A stretch of 37,080 nt of DNA from Actinoplanes aureus (GTDB lineage: Bacteria > Actinomycetota > Actinomycetes > Mycobacteriales > Micromonosporaceae), in the NCBI RefSeq assembly GCF_015704865.1, contig NZ_JADQTO010000051.1, forward strand, positions 1 through 37,080. Direction: 5' to 3'. The notes below the pieces were generated by a model. It worked only from the letters and a program-made list of their open reading frames with translations, did not search any database and had not been told where the DNA came from. Position numbers and translations under genes: made by a program. Below are positions 15,808 through 22,839 of this stretch, one piece after another; the first letter of the stretch is position 1; the number at the start of each line of letters is the position of its first letter.

Positions 15808-16485
15808 TCAGGGGTTCCACTCCCCGGTCATCTCGACGTAGTTCTCACCACGGACCGTCTTGCCGTTGTACTTACCGGTGAAAGCCGCTGCGGCCTCCAG
15901 GTAGCCGCTCCTGTCGGGAGTCTCGACCTCCTGGTCCGGACTTCCGGTGACCCGCACGTCGAGCTCTGAGCGTAGGGCGGGAATGCGGATGCGCCAACGA
16001 GTGGGATAGGTCTGGCCGGTGGCCGGACTGGTCCACTGCCGGGAGGCGCCCTGTGCGAGCGGCTCGACGTCGACCACGTCGTAGGAGCCGTCCGGATGCA
16101 GGACTGTCGCCCAACTGTTCTGGGATTCGGCGCCGATCGTGTCCCAGATGGCGACCTTGTCGCCATTCGGCATGCTGAGGTTCATCCACGTCCACCGGGT
16201 AAGCGACGTCGGCATCTCACCCCACTGCCTGTCCAGCCAGGAAGTGCCCTTCACCTGGTACTTCTTGCCGCCGACGACGAGCGCTCCGGACGTCTGCATC
16301 TCCGGAAGTGCGAACTCGTAGTTCGGTACGCCGTCGGCCAGATCGAACAGGCCGATCGACGCGTAGTTCATGACAGGGCCGACGGGTGCCAGCCGGAGGT
16401 CGGGTTGCGCGCCGATGATCGTGGCGAACCCGGTGCGGATCAGCGCCTGGTCGTCGCAGACCAGGACCCGCAGCGGCACCGTCAC
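15808..16485 (-). pseudogene. Chimeric ORF: response-regulator start fused to lipocalin-like hydrolase tail
   Basis: The 225-residue frame is open but made of two unrelated parts. Residues 1-30 (PLRVLVCDDQALIRTGFATI, then IGAQPDL) are the start of a NarL/LuxR-type receiver domain, with the acidic pair at 11-12 but without the phospho-acceptor Asp or any output domain. From about residue 31 on it is the C-terminal part of a CrtC/AttH lipocalin-like hydrolase, with GTSWLDRQWGEMP, WTWMNLSMPNGDKVAIWD and YVEMTGEW. That family is usually about 350-400 residues and secreted, and here its signal and first half are gone. The join is near 16390-16400. The GTG start overlaps the histidine-kinase remnant stop (GTGA). 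It might be transcribed but is unlikely to keep either function. Confidence 0.72.
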
Positions 16486-16665
16486 AACGGATCCCCGGCG
16501 GGGATCTGGGCGCGGACCACGAAGCCGCCGCCCGGCTGCGGACCGGCGCTGAACTCTCCACCCAGCACACCCACCCGCTGGCTGAGACCGGTGAGGCCGC
16601 GCCCGCTGCCACCCGGTGACGCGGCGCTCGACCCCATGCCCTCGGTGCGGACCTCCGCACCACCC
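16482..16665 (-). pseudogene. C-terminal remnant of a NarL-type sensor histidine kinase
   Basis: The minus frame ending at 16482 reads AEVRTEGMGSSAASPGGSGR, then GLTGLSQRVGVLGGEFSAGP, then QPGGGFVVRAQIPAGD. This is the glycine-rich ATP-lid end of the HATPase domain in two-component kinases paired with NarL-type regulators. No membrane, dimerisation or N-box part is present upstream. Instead the frame meets the CPBP fragment at about 16655-16665. Its stop overlaps the GTG of the response-regulator fragment, the normal kinase-regulator spacing, so these two pieces were originally adjacent. Confidence 0.68.
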
Positions 16666-16807
16666 ACCGGTAGACGAGGACCGCGGCGACGGATGTCACG
16701 GCACCGATGATCAGCGTGAGCCAGGCGTTGTCCTGCAATGCCGCGGCGCTGAGACCGCCGACGAAGGCGACTGCCGCAACGGCCACGAACTGTTTCACCA
16801 GACGCAC
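16660..16807 (-). pseudogene. N-terminal remnant of a CPBP-type membrane protein
   Basis: From GTG 16807, preceded by GAAGGAGT four bases upstream, the frame gives RLVKQFVAVAAVAFVGGL, a first membrane helix, and AWLTLIIGAVTSVAAVLVYR, a second, ending WVVRR. This matches the opening of CPBP-family intramembrane metalloprotease-like proteins in actinobacteria; the family assignment is from memory of the pattern. After WVVRR the frame is nonsense and the kinase remnant begins in another frame. The catalytic EExxxR and HxxxN helices are absent. Confidence 0.55.
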
Positions 16808-16981
16808 GAGGACTCCTTCACCGGGCCGCGACCTCGGTGCCGCGGCTACGACGAAGGCTATGGATGCGACGGCCGGCAAACGTCACCCCGCGGTGGGCAC
16901 TTACGGGTAGCTCGCACGGGGGACAAGGCAGCGCTCACTGACAGCCGCCCCCGGCTAATGCTGGCTGCCCACACTTCACGG

Positions 16982-17003
16982 CGACCAGCGTGATCGCTGG
17001 TCG
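16982..17003. terminator. Hairpin terminator after the RTX gene
   Basis: CGACCAGCG (16982-16990) and CGCTGGTCG (16995-17003) form a perfect nine-pair stem with a four-base TGAT loop. It lies 11 bases past the RTX stop on the minus strand. Confidence 0.7.
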
Positions 17004-17013
17004 GCCTAGCTCA

Positions 17014-18330
17014 CTACCGGTCGTAATACACGGCCTCGCAGGTGGTCACGACGTCGTCCGGGGTGACCCGGCAGATGTCCCCGGTCGCGGTGGCGTTCGC
17101 GCCGCCGTCCACCCGGTCCGGTTCGGTGTCCGGCCATTCGGCATAGATCTCGTCGTCACCGCCGTCGCCGTAGAGCTCGTCGTGGCCCATCCCGTCGCGG
17201 AGAAAGTCGTTGCCGCCGCCGCCGCGGAGGACGTCGTTGCCGCGATCGCCCTGGATGTAGTTGGCGGCGGCGTTACCGGTCAGCCGGTCGTCGCCCGGTC
17301 CGCCGATGAGTCCCTCGACGTCGGCACCGACCGTGTCGTGTTCGCCGGCCTGGCCGTCGTCGCCGGGCTGGCCGTCGAGGTCGATCGTGAGCGGGTTGGT
17401 GTAGGCGCCGTAGTTCACCTCGTCGTAGCCGGCGCCACCGAGCACGACGTCCGGTGCCCCCAACTCCCTGGTGTTGGTGGCATCGGTACGGAAGAAGTCA
17501 CCGGCGAGCTGGTCGTCACCGTCGCCGCCCTCGAGCCGGTCAGCGCCCCCGTTGCCCTCGAGCCGGTCCTGCCCGCTCCCGCCGCGCAGCGTGTCACTGC
17601 CGCGGTCGGCCACCGGTTCGGCCGAGTCGTTGAAGCTCGCACCGTGAATCCGGTCGTCGCCGTCGCCGGCGTCGATGACGTCGTTGCCGCCGCCACCCTC
17701 GGCGGCGTCCCAGCCGGTACCGAGGTAGATGGTGTCGTTGCCGGTGCCGCCGAGCCCGAGGTCCTCGCCGGACTCGGTGGCGATCCAGTCCGAGCCGGAA
17801 CCTCCCTGGATCCGGTCGTCACCGGAGCCGCCGCGGGCAGTGTCGGAACCCGATCCCGCGTCGATGCTGTCCGCGCCGGCGTGGCCCCAGATCTTGTCGC
17901 TGCCGCTTCCCCCGAACAGTTGGTCCTTGCCCGATCCACCGATGAGGCGGTCGTTGCCGGTGCTCCCGTACGCGGTCATCGGCACGCCGGTCCGGTTGGT
18001 GACCGAGTCGCCGCGGGAGCCCAGGTAGACACGTACCCGGGTCGGCGCTTTCGTCGTGGTGCAGCGCACCTTGGTCTTGTCGCCCTTGACCGCCTTGCAG
18101 CCCTTGCCGGCCCTGACCGCGACCTTGTCGTCGATGGTGATCGTCCGGCCGGAGCGGGTCACGACGACCTGGTTGGCCTTGCCGGCCGCGGCCTTGTACT
18201 GCACCGTTGTCCCGGCTGCCGAAGCGACGCCGGCGGCGGCCGCCTGTGCCGGCGCGGCCGCGGTGCCGACGACCGCGACCGTGGTGAAGATACCGAGACC
18301 GACGCTGGTCAGCCGAGTGCTACGTCTCAT
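17014..18330 (-). CDS. Secreted RTX-type calcium-binding repeat protein
   Basis: This 438-residue protein has a Sec signal peptide (about 1-33, ending AAPAQAA) and a small strand-rich domain with two Cys to about residue 118. Then come glycine-aspartate nonapeptides of the GGxGxDxxx type, in three groups: from STGNDRLIGG to DGDDRIHG, from RGSDTLRGG to DDQLAGD, and from GGPGDDRLTG to GDDEIYAEW. Such repeats fold into calcium-binding beta-rolls. The tail TGDICRVTPDDVVTTCEAVYYD has two Cys likely to pair. It starts at ATG 18330 with GGAAGGA six bases upstream. No catalytic domain is present. It could be a wall or matrix adhesin beside the secreted hydrolases; this is inference. Codon repetition explains the open antisense frame. 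Confidence 0.88.
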   Translation of the reverse strand: MRRSTRLTSVGLGIFTTVAVVGTAAAPAQAAAAGVASAAGTTVQYKAAAGKANQVVVTRSGRTITIDDKVAVRAGKGCKAVKGDKTKVRCTTTKAPTRVRVYLGSRGDSVTNRTGVPMTAYGSTGNDRLIGGSGKDQLFGGSGSDKIWGHAGADSIDAGSGSDTARGGSGDDRIQGGSGSDWIATESGEDLGLGGTGNDTIYLGTGWDAAEGGGGNDVIDAGDGDDRIHGASFNDSAEPVADRGSDTLRGGSGQDRLEGNGGADRLEGGDGDDQLAGDFFRTDATNTRELGAPDVVLGGAGYDEVNYGAYTNPLTIDLDGQPGDDGQAGEHDTVGADVEGLIGGPGDDRLTGNAAANYIQGDRGNDVLRGGGGNDFLRDGMGHDELYGDGGDDEIYAEWPDTEPDRVDGGANATATGDICRVTPDDVVTTCEAVYYDR

Positions 18331-18351
18331 GGGGATCCTTCCCCGCAGATT

Positions 18352-18450
18352 TCAGCTCGGCCGGTTGGACTCGCAGTTGACCACCGTGCGGTCCGGAGTG
18401 GTGAAGCAGTTGTCGCCGGTCGTGCTGGGATATGCACCGCCGTCCATGCG
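18352..18450 (-). pseudogene. C-terminal remnant of a second RTX protein
   Basis: In a frame not joined to any start, the minus strand reads MDGGAYPSTTGDNCFTTPDR and then TVVNCESNRPS before a TGA at 18352-18354. This copies the end of the intact RTX protein (VDGGANATATGDICRVTPDDVVTTCEA), including both cysteines. Stops appear just upstream of it. I read it as the surviving tail of a duplicated or formerly longer RTX gene, cut off when the CBM2 esterase end came to lie at 18503. Confidence 0.6.
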
Positions 18451-18502
18451 TCGGTGCCATCGTCAGAATGCGCTGCCGTGTCAAGCGAGGGCGTCGGCCT
18501 CG

Positions 18503-19777
18503 TCACCCGCTGGTGCAGGCGGCAGCGTTGAGCGCGTACGCCGTCGGCGGCCCACTGTTGCCGGTGTGGGTGGCCTGGAACCCGAAGCTGACCGACGCAC
18601 CGGGCGCCAGCCCCGCGTTGTAGCTGACATTGGTCGCCGTGACCCGTCCGGAGGTGGGCGCGTAGGTGGCGTTCCAGCCGTTGGTGATCGTCTGGCCGGC
18701 GGGGAGGCTGAACGCCACGGTCCAGCCGTTGATCGCCGAGCTGCCGGTGTTGGTGACGGTCACGTTGGCGGTCAGGCCGTTGTTCCAGGCGTTGACGGTG
18801 CTGGTGGCGCGGCACGCCGCATCACCCGGCGGTGTGGACGGGCCGGGCGAGCTGGGGCCGGGCGTCGGGCTCGACGGCGGCGTGGTGCTGCCGAGCTGGG
18901 TGAAGAACTGCCACACCTCGCCGGATATCCAGGACGACGAGGCGTTGCGGTCCACCGGAAGGGGCACGTGGTCGCCGTCGAACGCGGCCCACTGGACCGG
19001 ATAACCGGCCCGGCATCCCGAGTAGGCGGTGGTGATGTGGCTTCCGCTGCCCTGCGTCGGCTCCGGCGGGTTCTGCGCCGTGCAGCCGTTGGCGCGGACG
19101 AAGGTGTCCCGGATCGTGCGTCCCATCGAGATGTTCAAGACGCTGTCCCGGATGCCGTGGATGCCGAAGTAGGCGACCGGTTGGGATCCTGACGAGCAGC
19201 CGCTGAGGTTGGCGCCGGCGATCGGCGCGACCGCCCGGAACACGGTCGGCCGGGCACAGGCGAGGGCGTAGCTCATCGCGCCGCCATAGCTGAAGCCCAG
19301 CGCGAACCGCTGGGACGTGTCGACACACAGGTCGTTCTCGATCACGCGCAGGATGTCGTCGACCAGGGTGACGTCGCGGCCGCCGGTGTTGGCCCAGCCG
19401 GCGTCCAGGCCCTGGGGCGCCACGAAGATCGCGCTGTTGCCGGATCGCTGCTGCAGTCCGTAGAACCCGTTGCTGATCACGTCATTGGCGCTGCCGTTGA
19501 GCCAGTGCAGGCCGACGACGAGCCGGTAGGGCTGGCTGCTGGTGTAGTTCCCCGGTAGCCGCAGGATGTAGGTGCGGGCCTGGCCGCCGCTCTGGATCGT
19601 GTATGTACCGTCGCGCAACGTCGGCGTCTTTCCGCACCCCGCGGTGGCTGCCAGGGCAGCGCCCTGCTCGGCCGACGCGGTCCCGCTCGTCAGGACCGCC
19701 GTCCCCGCGACGATCAACAACGCGGCGGCGGCGACAGCCGCGCCGAGTACCCGGTTCTTCGCTCTTCGATGTGCCAC
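18503..19777 (-). CDS. Secreted CE1-type esterase with C-terminal CBM2
   Basis: The protein is about 424 residues: signal peptide (AAVAAAALLIVAGTAVL), an alpha/beta hydrolase domain of the CE1 feruloyl/acetylxylan esterase or PHB-depolymerase type, a Pro/Ser/Thr linker and a CBM2 (TSTVNAWNNGLTANVTVTNT onward). Active-site motifs are VVGLHWLNG, nucleophile GFSYGGAMS and FDGDHVPLP for the His. The open frame begins at ATG 19792, but the only good ribosome site, AGGAGG, lies within its first codons, six bases before GTG 19777, so I choose the GTG. It probably removes feruloyl or acetyl groups from xylan while bound to cellulose or xylan. A CebR-like box in its promoter links it with the GH5 cellulase. 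Confidence 0.87.
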   Translation of the reverse strand: MAHRRAKNRVLGAAVAAAALLIVAGTAVLTSGTASAEQGAALAATAGCGKTPTLRDGTYTIQSGGQARTYILRLPGNYTSSQPYRLVVGLHWLNGSANDVISNGFYGLQQRSGNSAIFVAPQGLDAGWANTGGRDVTLVDDILRVIENDLCVDTSQRFALGFSYGGAMSYALACARPTVFRAVAPIAGANLSGCSSGSQPVAYFGIHGIRDSVLNISMGRTIRDTFVRANGCTAQNPPEPTQGSGSHITTAYSGCRAGYPVQWAAFDGDHVPLPVDRNASSSWISGEVWQFFTQLGSTTPPSSPTPGPSSPGPSTPPGDAACRATSTVNAWNNGLTANVTVTNTGSSAINGWTVAFSLPAGQTITNGWNATYAPTSGRVTATNVSYNAGLAPGASVSFGFQATHTGNSGPPTAYALNAAACTSG

Positions 19778-19857
19778 CGGAAGCCTCCTCATCGGCCCGT
19801 CGGTTCGTCGCGGTCGAGGTTTGAGCCCGCCGTCCGAATGTTCTTTCTGAAATCTAT

Positions 19858-19871
19858 TGTCATCAATGACA
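19858..19871. promoter_or_regulatory. Palindrome TGTCAT-CA-ATGACA
   Basis: Six-base perfect arms around a two-base centre, four bases downstream of the esterase -10 on the minus strand. The position fits a repressor site. The binding protein is unknown. Confidence 0.4.
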
Positions 19872-19874
19872 GGA

Positions 19875-19905
19875 ATGTTACGGGAGCGCTCCCAGTCAGC
19901 GTCAA
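19875..19905 (-). promoter_or_regulatory. Candidate promoter of the CBM2 esterase
   Basis: On the minus strand TTGACG (19900-19905) and TAACAT (19875-19880) are 19 bases apart, a little long. The CebR-like palindrome occupies the first 14 bases of the spacer next to the -10, so a bound repressor would block polymerase directly. Confidence 0.5.
19881..19894. promoter_or_regulatory. CebR-like operator, 13 of 14 consensus
   Basis: CGGGAGCGCTCCCA matches TGGGAGCGCTCCCA except for the first base. It lies inside the spacer of the esterase promoter and also upstream of the divergent hemicellulase operon, so one site may serve both. Confidence 0.75.
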
Positions 19906-19908
19906 TGC

Positions 19909-19926
19909 TTTTTGAACGCTCAAAAA
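19909..19926. promoter_or_regulatory. Palindrome TTTTTGA-ACGC-TCAAAAA
   Basis: Seven-base perfect arms around ACGC, just upstream of the esterase -35. The TTGA-N4-TCAA core with a near-CG centre resembles LacI-family operators. Assignment is inference. Confidence 0.45.
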
Positions 19927-20005
19927 TTGTTATGCGCGTAGGTGTAGCAGAGTCGTCGCACCTTGTTCCGATCTCTCAGCGAGATGACCACAAAAGACCT
20001 CTTGA

Positions 20006-20019
20006 ATGTTTTGAAACAT
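20006..20019. promoter_or_regulatory. Palindrome ATGTTT-TG-AAACAT
   Basis: Six-base perfect arms and a two-base centre in the half of the spacer nearer the SGNH esterase operon. Possible operator; no regulator assigned. Confidence 0.35.
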
Positions 20020-20089
20020 CCTGGCAATCTCTCGAATCAGCCTGATAGCGCTCGCATCCAAGGTCCGCACCACCCAGCAAGCAGCGTGC

Positions 20090-20113
20090 TGTGAGCGATA
20101 ACAGCAGCTCACA
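20090..20113. promoter_or_regulatory. Inverted repeat TGTGAGC-N10-GCTCACA
   Basis: Perfect seven-base arms separated by ten bases, ending 33 bases before the SGNH esterase start, so probably within the leader. It may act as an operator or as a leader hairpin. The arms recall CRP and lac operator half-sites, but the spacing fits neither. Confidence 0.4.
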
Positions 20114-20146
20114 TTGATTTGAGCCGGTCGCCGAGGAGGCATCGCC

Positions 20147-21238
20147 ATGCCCAAAAGAAGACGGTCGTTTCTCGTAGCGGTCCTCACGGTCGCATTGGCC
20201 GTCGCCGGTGTCGTCGTCCAGCCCGGTGCGGCCGCCGCGGAATCCAACGGCGGTACGCGCGTCATGCCGCTGGGCGACTCCATCACCGAGGGCACACAGG
20301 TGCCCGGCGGCTACCGGATCGGCCTGTGGCAGCGGATGGCGAGCGCCGGATATCGGGTGGACTTCGTCGGATCCCAGTTCAACGGACCGGCCGCCCTCGG
20401 CGACCACGACCACGAAGGCCACCCGGGATGGCGCATCGACCAGATCGACGCCGGCATCAGCGGCTGGCTGCGCTCCAGTACGCCACGGACCGTGCTGTTG
20501 CACATCGGCACCAACGACGTACTGCAGAACTACAACCTGGCCGGCGCGCCCGGCCGGCTCTCCGCCCTGATCGACCACATCACCGCCGCGGCGCCCTCGG
20601 CTGACGTCTTCGTGGCCACCATCATCCCGCTGGCCAACCCGGGGCAGGAGGCTGCCGCCCGTACCTTCAATGCGGCGCTTCCCGGAATCGTGCGGAGCAA
20701 GGGCTCGCGGGTCCACCTCGTCGACATGCACGCCGCGCTCACCACGGCCGACCTGATCGACGGCATCCACCCGACCGCCGGTGGCTACGACAAGATGGCC
20801 GCCACCTGGTACGCGGCGCTGCGGTCCGTACCCGGAACCATCGGCGACCCGGTCACCGGCACGGGCGGGGCGCTGGTCGGCACCGGCTCCGGGCGGTGCC
20901 TGGACCTTCCGAACGGCAGCACCGCCAACGGCACCCAGCCGATCATCTGGGACTGCGGTGGCGCCGCGAACCAGCAGTGGGCCTACGACGGCCAGACCTT
21001 CCGATCGCTGGGCAAGTGCCTCGACTCACCCACCGGTGCCACCGCGGGCACCAAGGCGCAGCTGTGGGACTGCAGCGGCGCCGCCAACCAGCGATGGACG
21101 TTCACGTCCGGCGGCACGATCCGCAACGCGCAGTCGGGTCTGTGCCTGGACGTCAACGGCCGCGCCACCGCCAACGGCACCACCGTAATCCTCTGGACCT
21201 GCACCAATGCCCCCAACCAACTGTGGACGAGGCGATGA
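20147..21238 (+). CDS. Secreted SGNH/GDSL esterase with C-terminal CBM13
   Basis: This 363-residue protein has a signal peptide to about residue 31 (AGVVVQPGAAAAE) and an SGNH hydrolase domain at about 36-225. The blocks are nucleophile Ser45 in PLGDSITEG, the block II Gly, HIGTNDV for block III and DGIHPTAGG carrying the Asp-His pair. A ricin-B/CBM13 trefoil follows (about 238-363), with three QxW-type repeats NQQW, NQRW and NQLW. It resembles CE3-type acetylxylan esterases. GAGGAGG precedes ATG 20147. It is the first gene of a three-gene operon: its TGA overlaps the next ATG as ATGA, so the esterase and the GH27 enzyme are probably made together. Confidence 0.9.
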   Translation: MPKRRRSFLVAVLTVALAVAGVVVQPGAAAAESNGGTRVMPLGDSITEGTQVPGGYRIGLWQRMASAGYRVDFVGSQFNGPAALGDHDHEGHPGWRIDQIDAGISGWLRSSTPRTVLLHIGTNDVLQNYNLAGAPGRLSALIDHITAAAPSADVFVATIIPLANPGQEAAARTFNAALPGIVRSKGSRVHLVDMHAALTTADLIDGIHPTAGGYDKMAATWYAALRSVPGTIGDPVTGTGGALVGTGSGRCLDLPNGSTANGTQPIIWDCGGAANQQWAYDGQTFRSLGKCLDSPTGATAGTKAQLWDCSGAANQRWTFTSGGTIRNAQSGLCLDVNGRATANGTTVILWTCTNAPNQLWTRR

Positions 21239-22839
21239 TGAGGAAGCTGACGACCGTACTTCTCGCAGTGCTGCTGTTGCTGCCCGGCTCCCCCGCCAAG
21301 GCGCTGGACAACGGCGTGGCCCGTACCCCACCGATGGGCTGGAACTCCTGGAACACCTTCGGCTGCAACATCAACGAGACGCTGATCCGGCAGATGGCCG
21401 ACGCGATGGTCTCCAGTGGCATGCGGGACCTGGGCTACCAGTACGTCGTCGTGGACGACTGCTGGATGAACCCCAACCGTGACGCCTCCGGCAACCTGCA
21501 GGGCGACCCGAACCGGTTCCCCAGCGGCATGAAAGCCCTGGGCGACTACCTGCACGCACGGGGGCTGAAGTTCGGCATCTACCAAGCGCCGCTGGACCGG
21601 ACCTGCGCCCAGTACTTCGGCAGCTACCCCGGCGCGACCGGCGCCCAGGGTCACGAGGTGCAGGACGCCCGGCAGTTCGCCGCCTGGGGCGTCGACTACC
21701 TCAAATACGACTGGTGCTCACCGAGCGGCACCATCAACGACCAGGTCGCCACGTTCGCCAAGATGCGCGACGCGCTCGCCGCGACCGGCCGGCCGATCGT
21801 CTACAGCATCAACCCGAACAGCATCCACGCCAAGACCGGCCCGCAGCGCAACTGGGGCGACGTCGCCAACATGTGGCGCACCACCGAGGACATCACCGAC
21901 GCCTGGGACACCGGGCAGACCAACGGCTATCCGATGGGCGTGAAGAACATCGTCGACGTCACCGTCCCGCTCGCCGGTTACGCCCGGCCGGGGAGTTTCA
22001 ACGACCCGGACATGATGGAGGTCGGCCGCGGCGGCATGACCGACACCGAGCAGCGCAGCCACTTCGCGCTCTGGGCGATCATGGCTTCGCCGCTGATCGC
22101 CGGCAACGACCTGCGGTCGATGAGCACGGCCACCCAGACAATCTTGAAAAACCCCCGCCTCATCGCGATCAATCAGGACACACTCGGCCTGCAGGCTTCG
22201 CAGATTTCGTACGACGGCACGCGCCGAGTGCTGGCCAAGAGGCTGGCCAACGGTGACGTCGCGGTGGCCCTGTTCAACCAGGGCGGCTCCACCACGACCG
22301 TCTCGACCACGGCCGCGGCGATCGGCAAGTCCGGCAGTTCCTTCACCCTGCAGGACGCCTGGACCGGTGCGACGACGACCAGCACCGGCGGCATCAGCGC
22401 CAGTGTCCCCGGCCACGGCACCGTGGTCTACCGGGTCAGCGGCGGGACCAGCACACCGCCGACCACCACCACGATCGTCAGCGCCTCCTCGGGACGCTGC
22501 CTCGACGTACCGAACGGGAACACCGCCAACGGCACCCAGCCGGTCATCTGGGACTGCAACGGCGGCACGAACCAGCGCTGGAGCACCACCGGCCAGACCC
22601 TTCAGGCGCTCGGCAAGTGCCTCGACGCGCCGCTCAACGCGAGCGCCGGCGCCAAGGTCCAGCTCTGGGACTGCAACGGCGGCACCAACCAGCAGTGGAC
22701 CCTCAACACCGACGGGACCGTCCGCGGCGTCGCCTCCGGGCTCTGCCTGGACGTCGATCGCAACCTGACCGCCAACGGCACGCTGGTCCTGCTGTGGACC
22801 TGTACCGCCGCCGCCAACCAGCGATGGAGCCGGGGCTGA
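21235..22839 (+). CDS. Secreted GH27 alpha-galactosidase with CBM13
   Basis: This 534-residue protein has a signal peptide (LLAVLLLLPGSPAKA), then a GH27 catalytic domain opening with ARTPPMGWNSWNTFGCN, the hallmark of the family. The nucleophile is the Asp of YLKYDWCSP and the acid/base the Asp in the FNDPDMMEVG region; QRSHFALWAIMASPLIAGND is also typical. A C-terminal beta domain and a CBM13 trefoil (from about 415, repeats NQRW, NQQW, NQRW) follow. It starts at ATG 21235, overlapping the upstream stop; a second ATG at 21238 is possible. It releases terminal alpha-galactose from galactomannan or similar side chains. Its CBM13 closely resembles that of the upstream esterase, suggesting module exchange. 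Confidence 0.93.
   Translation: MMRKLTTVLLAVLLLLPGSPAKALDNGVARTPPMGWNSWNTFGCNINETLIRQMADAMVSSGMRDLGYQYVVVDDCWMNPNRDASGNLQGDPNRFPSGMKALGDYLHARGLKFGIYQAPLDRTCAQYFGSYPGATGAQGHEVQDARQFAAWGVDYLKYDWCSPSGTINDQVATFAKMRDALAATGRPIVYSINPNSIHAKTGPQRNWGDVANMWRTTEDITDAWDTGQTNGYPMGVKNIVDVTVPLAGYARPGSFNDPDMMEVGRGGMTDTEQRSHFALWAIMASPLIAGNDLRSMSTATQTILKNPRLIAINQDTLGLQASQISYDGTRRVLAKRLANGDVAVALFNQGGSTTTVSTTAAAIGKSGSSFTLQDAWTGATTTSTGGISASVPGHGTVVYRVSGGTSTPPTTTTIVSASSGRCLDVPNGNTANGTQPVIWDCNGGTNQRWSTTGQTLQALGKCLDAPLNASAGAKVQLWDCNGGTNQQWTLNTDGTVRGVASGLCLDVDRNLTANGTLVLLWTCTAAANQRWSRG

Larger units (their letters stand above)
19793..20146. promoter_or_regulatory. Operator-dense divergent control region
   Basis: This AT-richer 354-base spacer separates the divergent CBM2 esterase and SGNH/GH27/GH43 operon. 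It has no gene. It holds a CebR-like box, a candidate minus promoter and at least four other palindromes, listed separately. No clear plus-strand -35/-10 pair stands out. Confidence 0.6.

Noticed and set aside
17100..17980. Regular short repeats resembling a repeat array
   Set aside because: They are degenerate 27-base codon repeats encoding RTX nonapeptides, not CRISPR; there are no unique spacers.
16990..18531. 513-residue open frame on the plus strand across the RTX gene
   Set aside because: It is the mirror of the RTX repeats; the regular GGxGxD codons keep the antisense frame open. The product is Val/Ala/Gly-rich without a domain, and the minus frame has signal peptide and ribosome site.
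20090..20113. CRP site or lac operator
   Set aside because: The TGTGA/TCACA arms are 14 bases apart instead of six, and actinobacterial context makes a lac-type site unlikely. Kept only as an unassigned inverted repeat.
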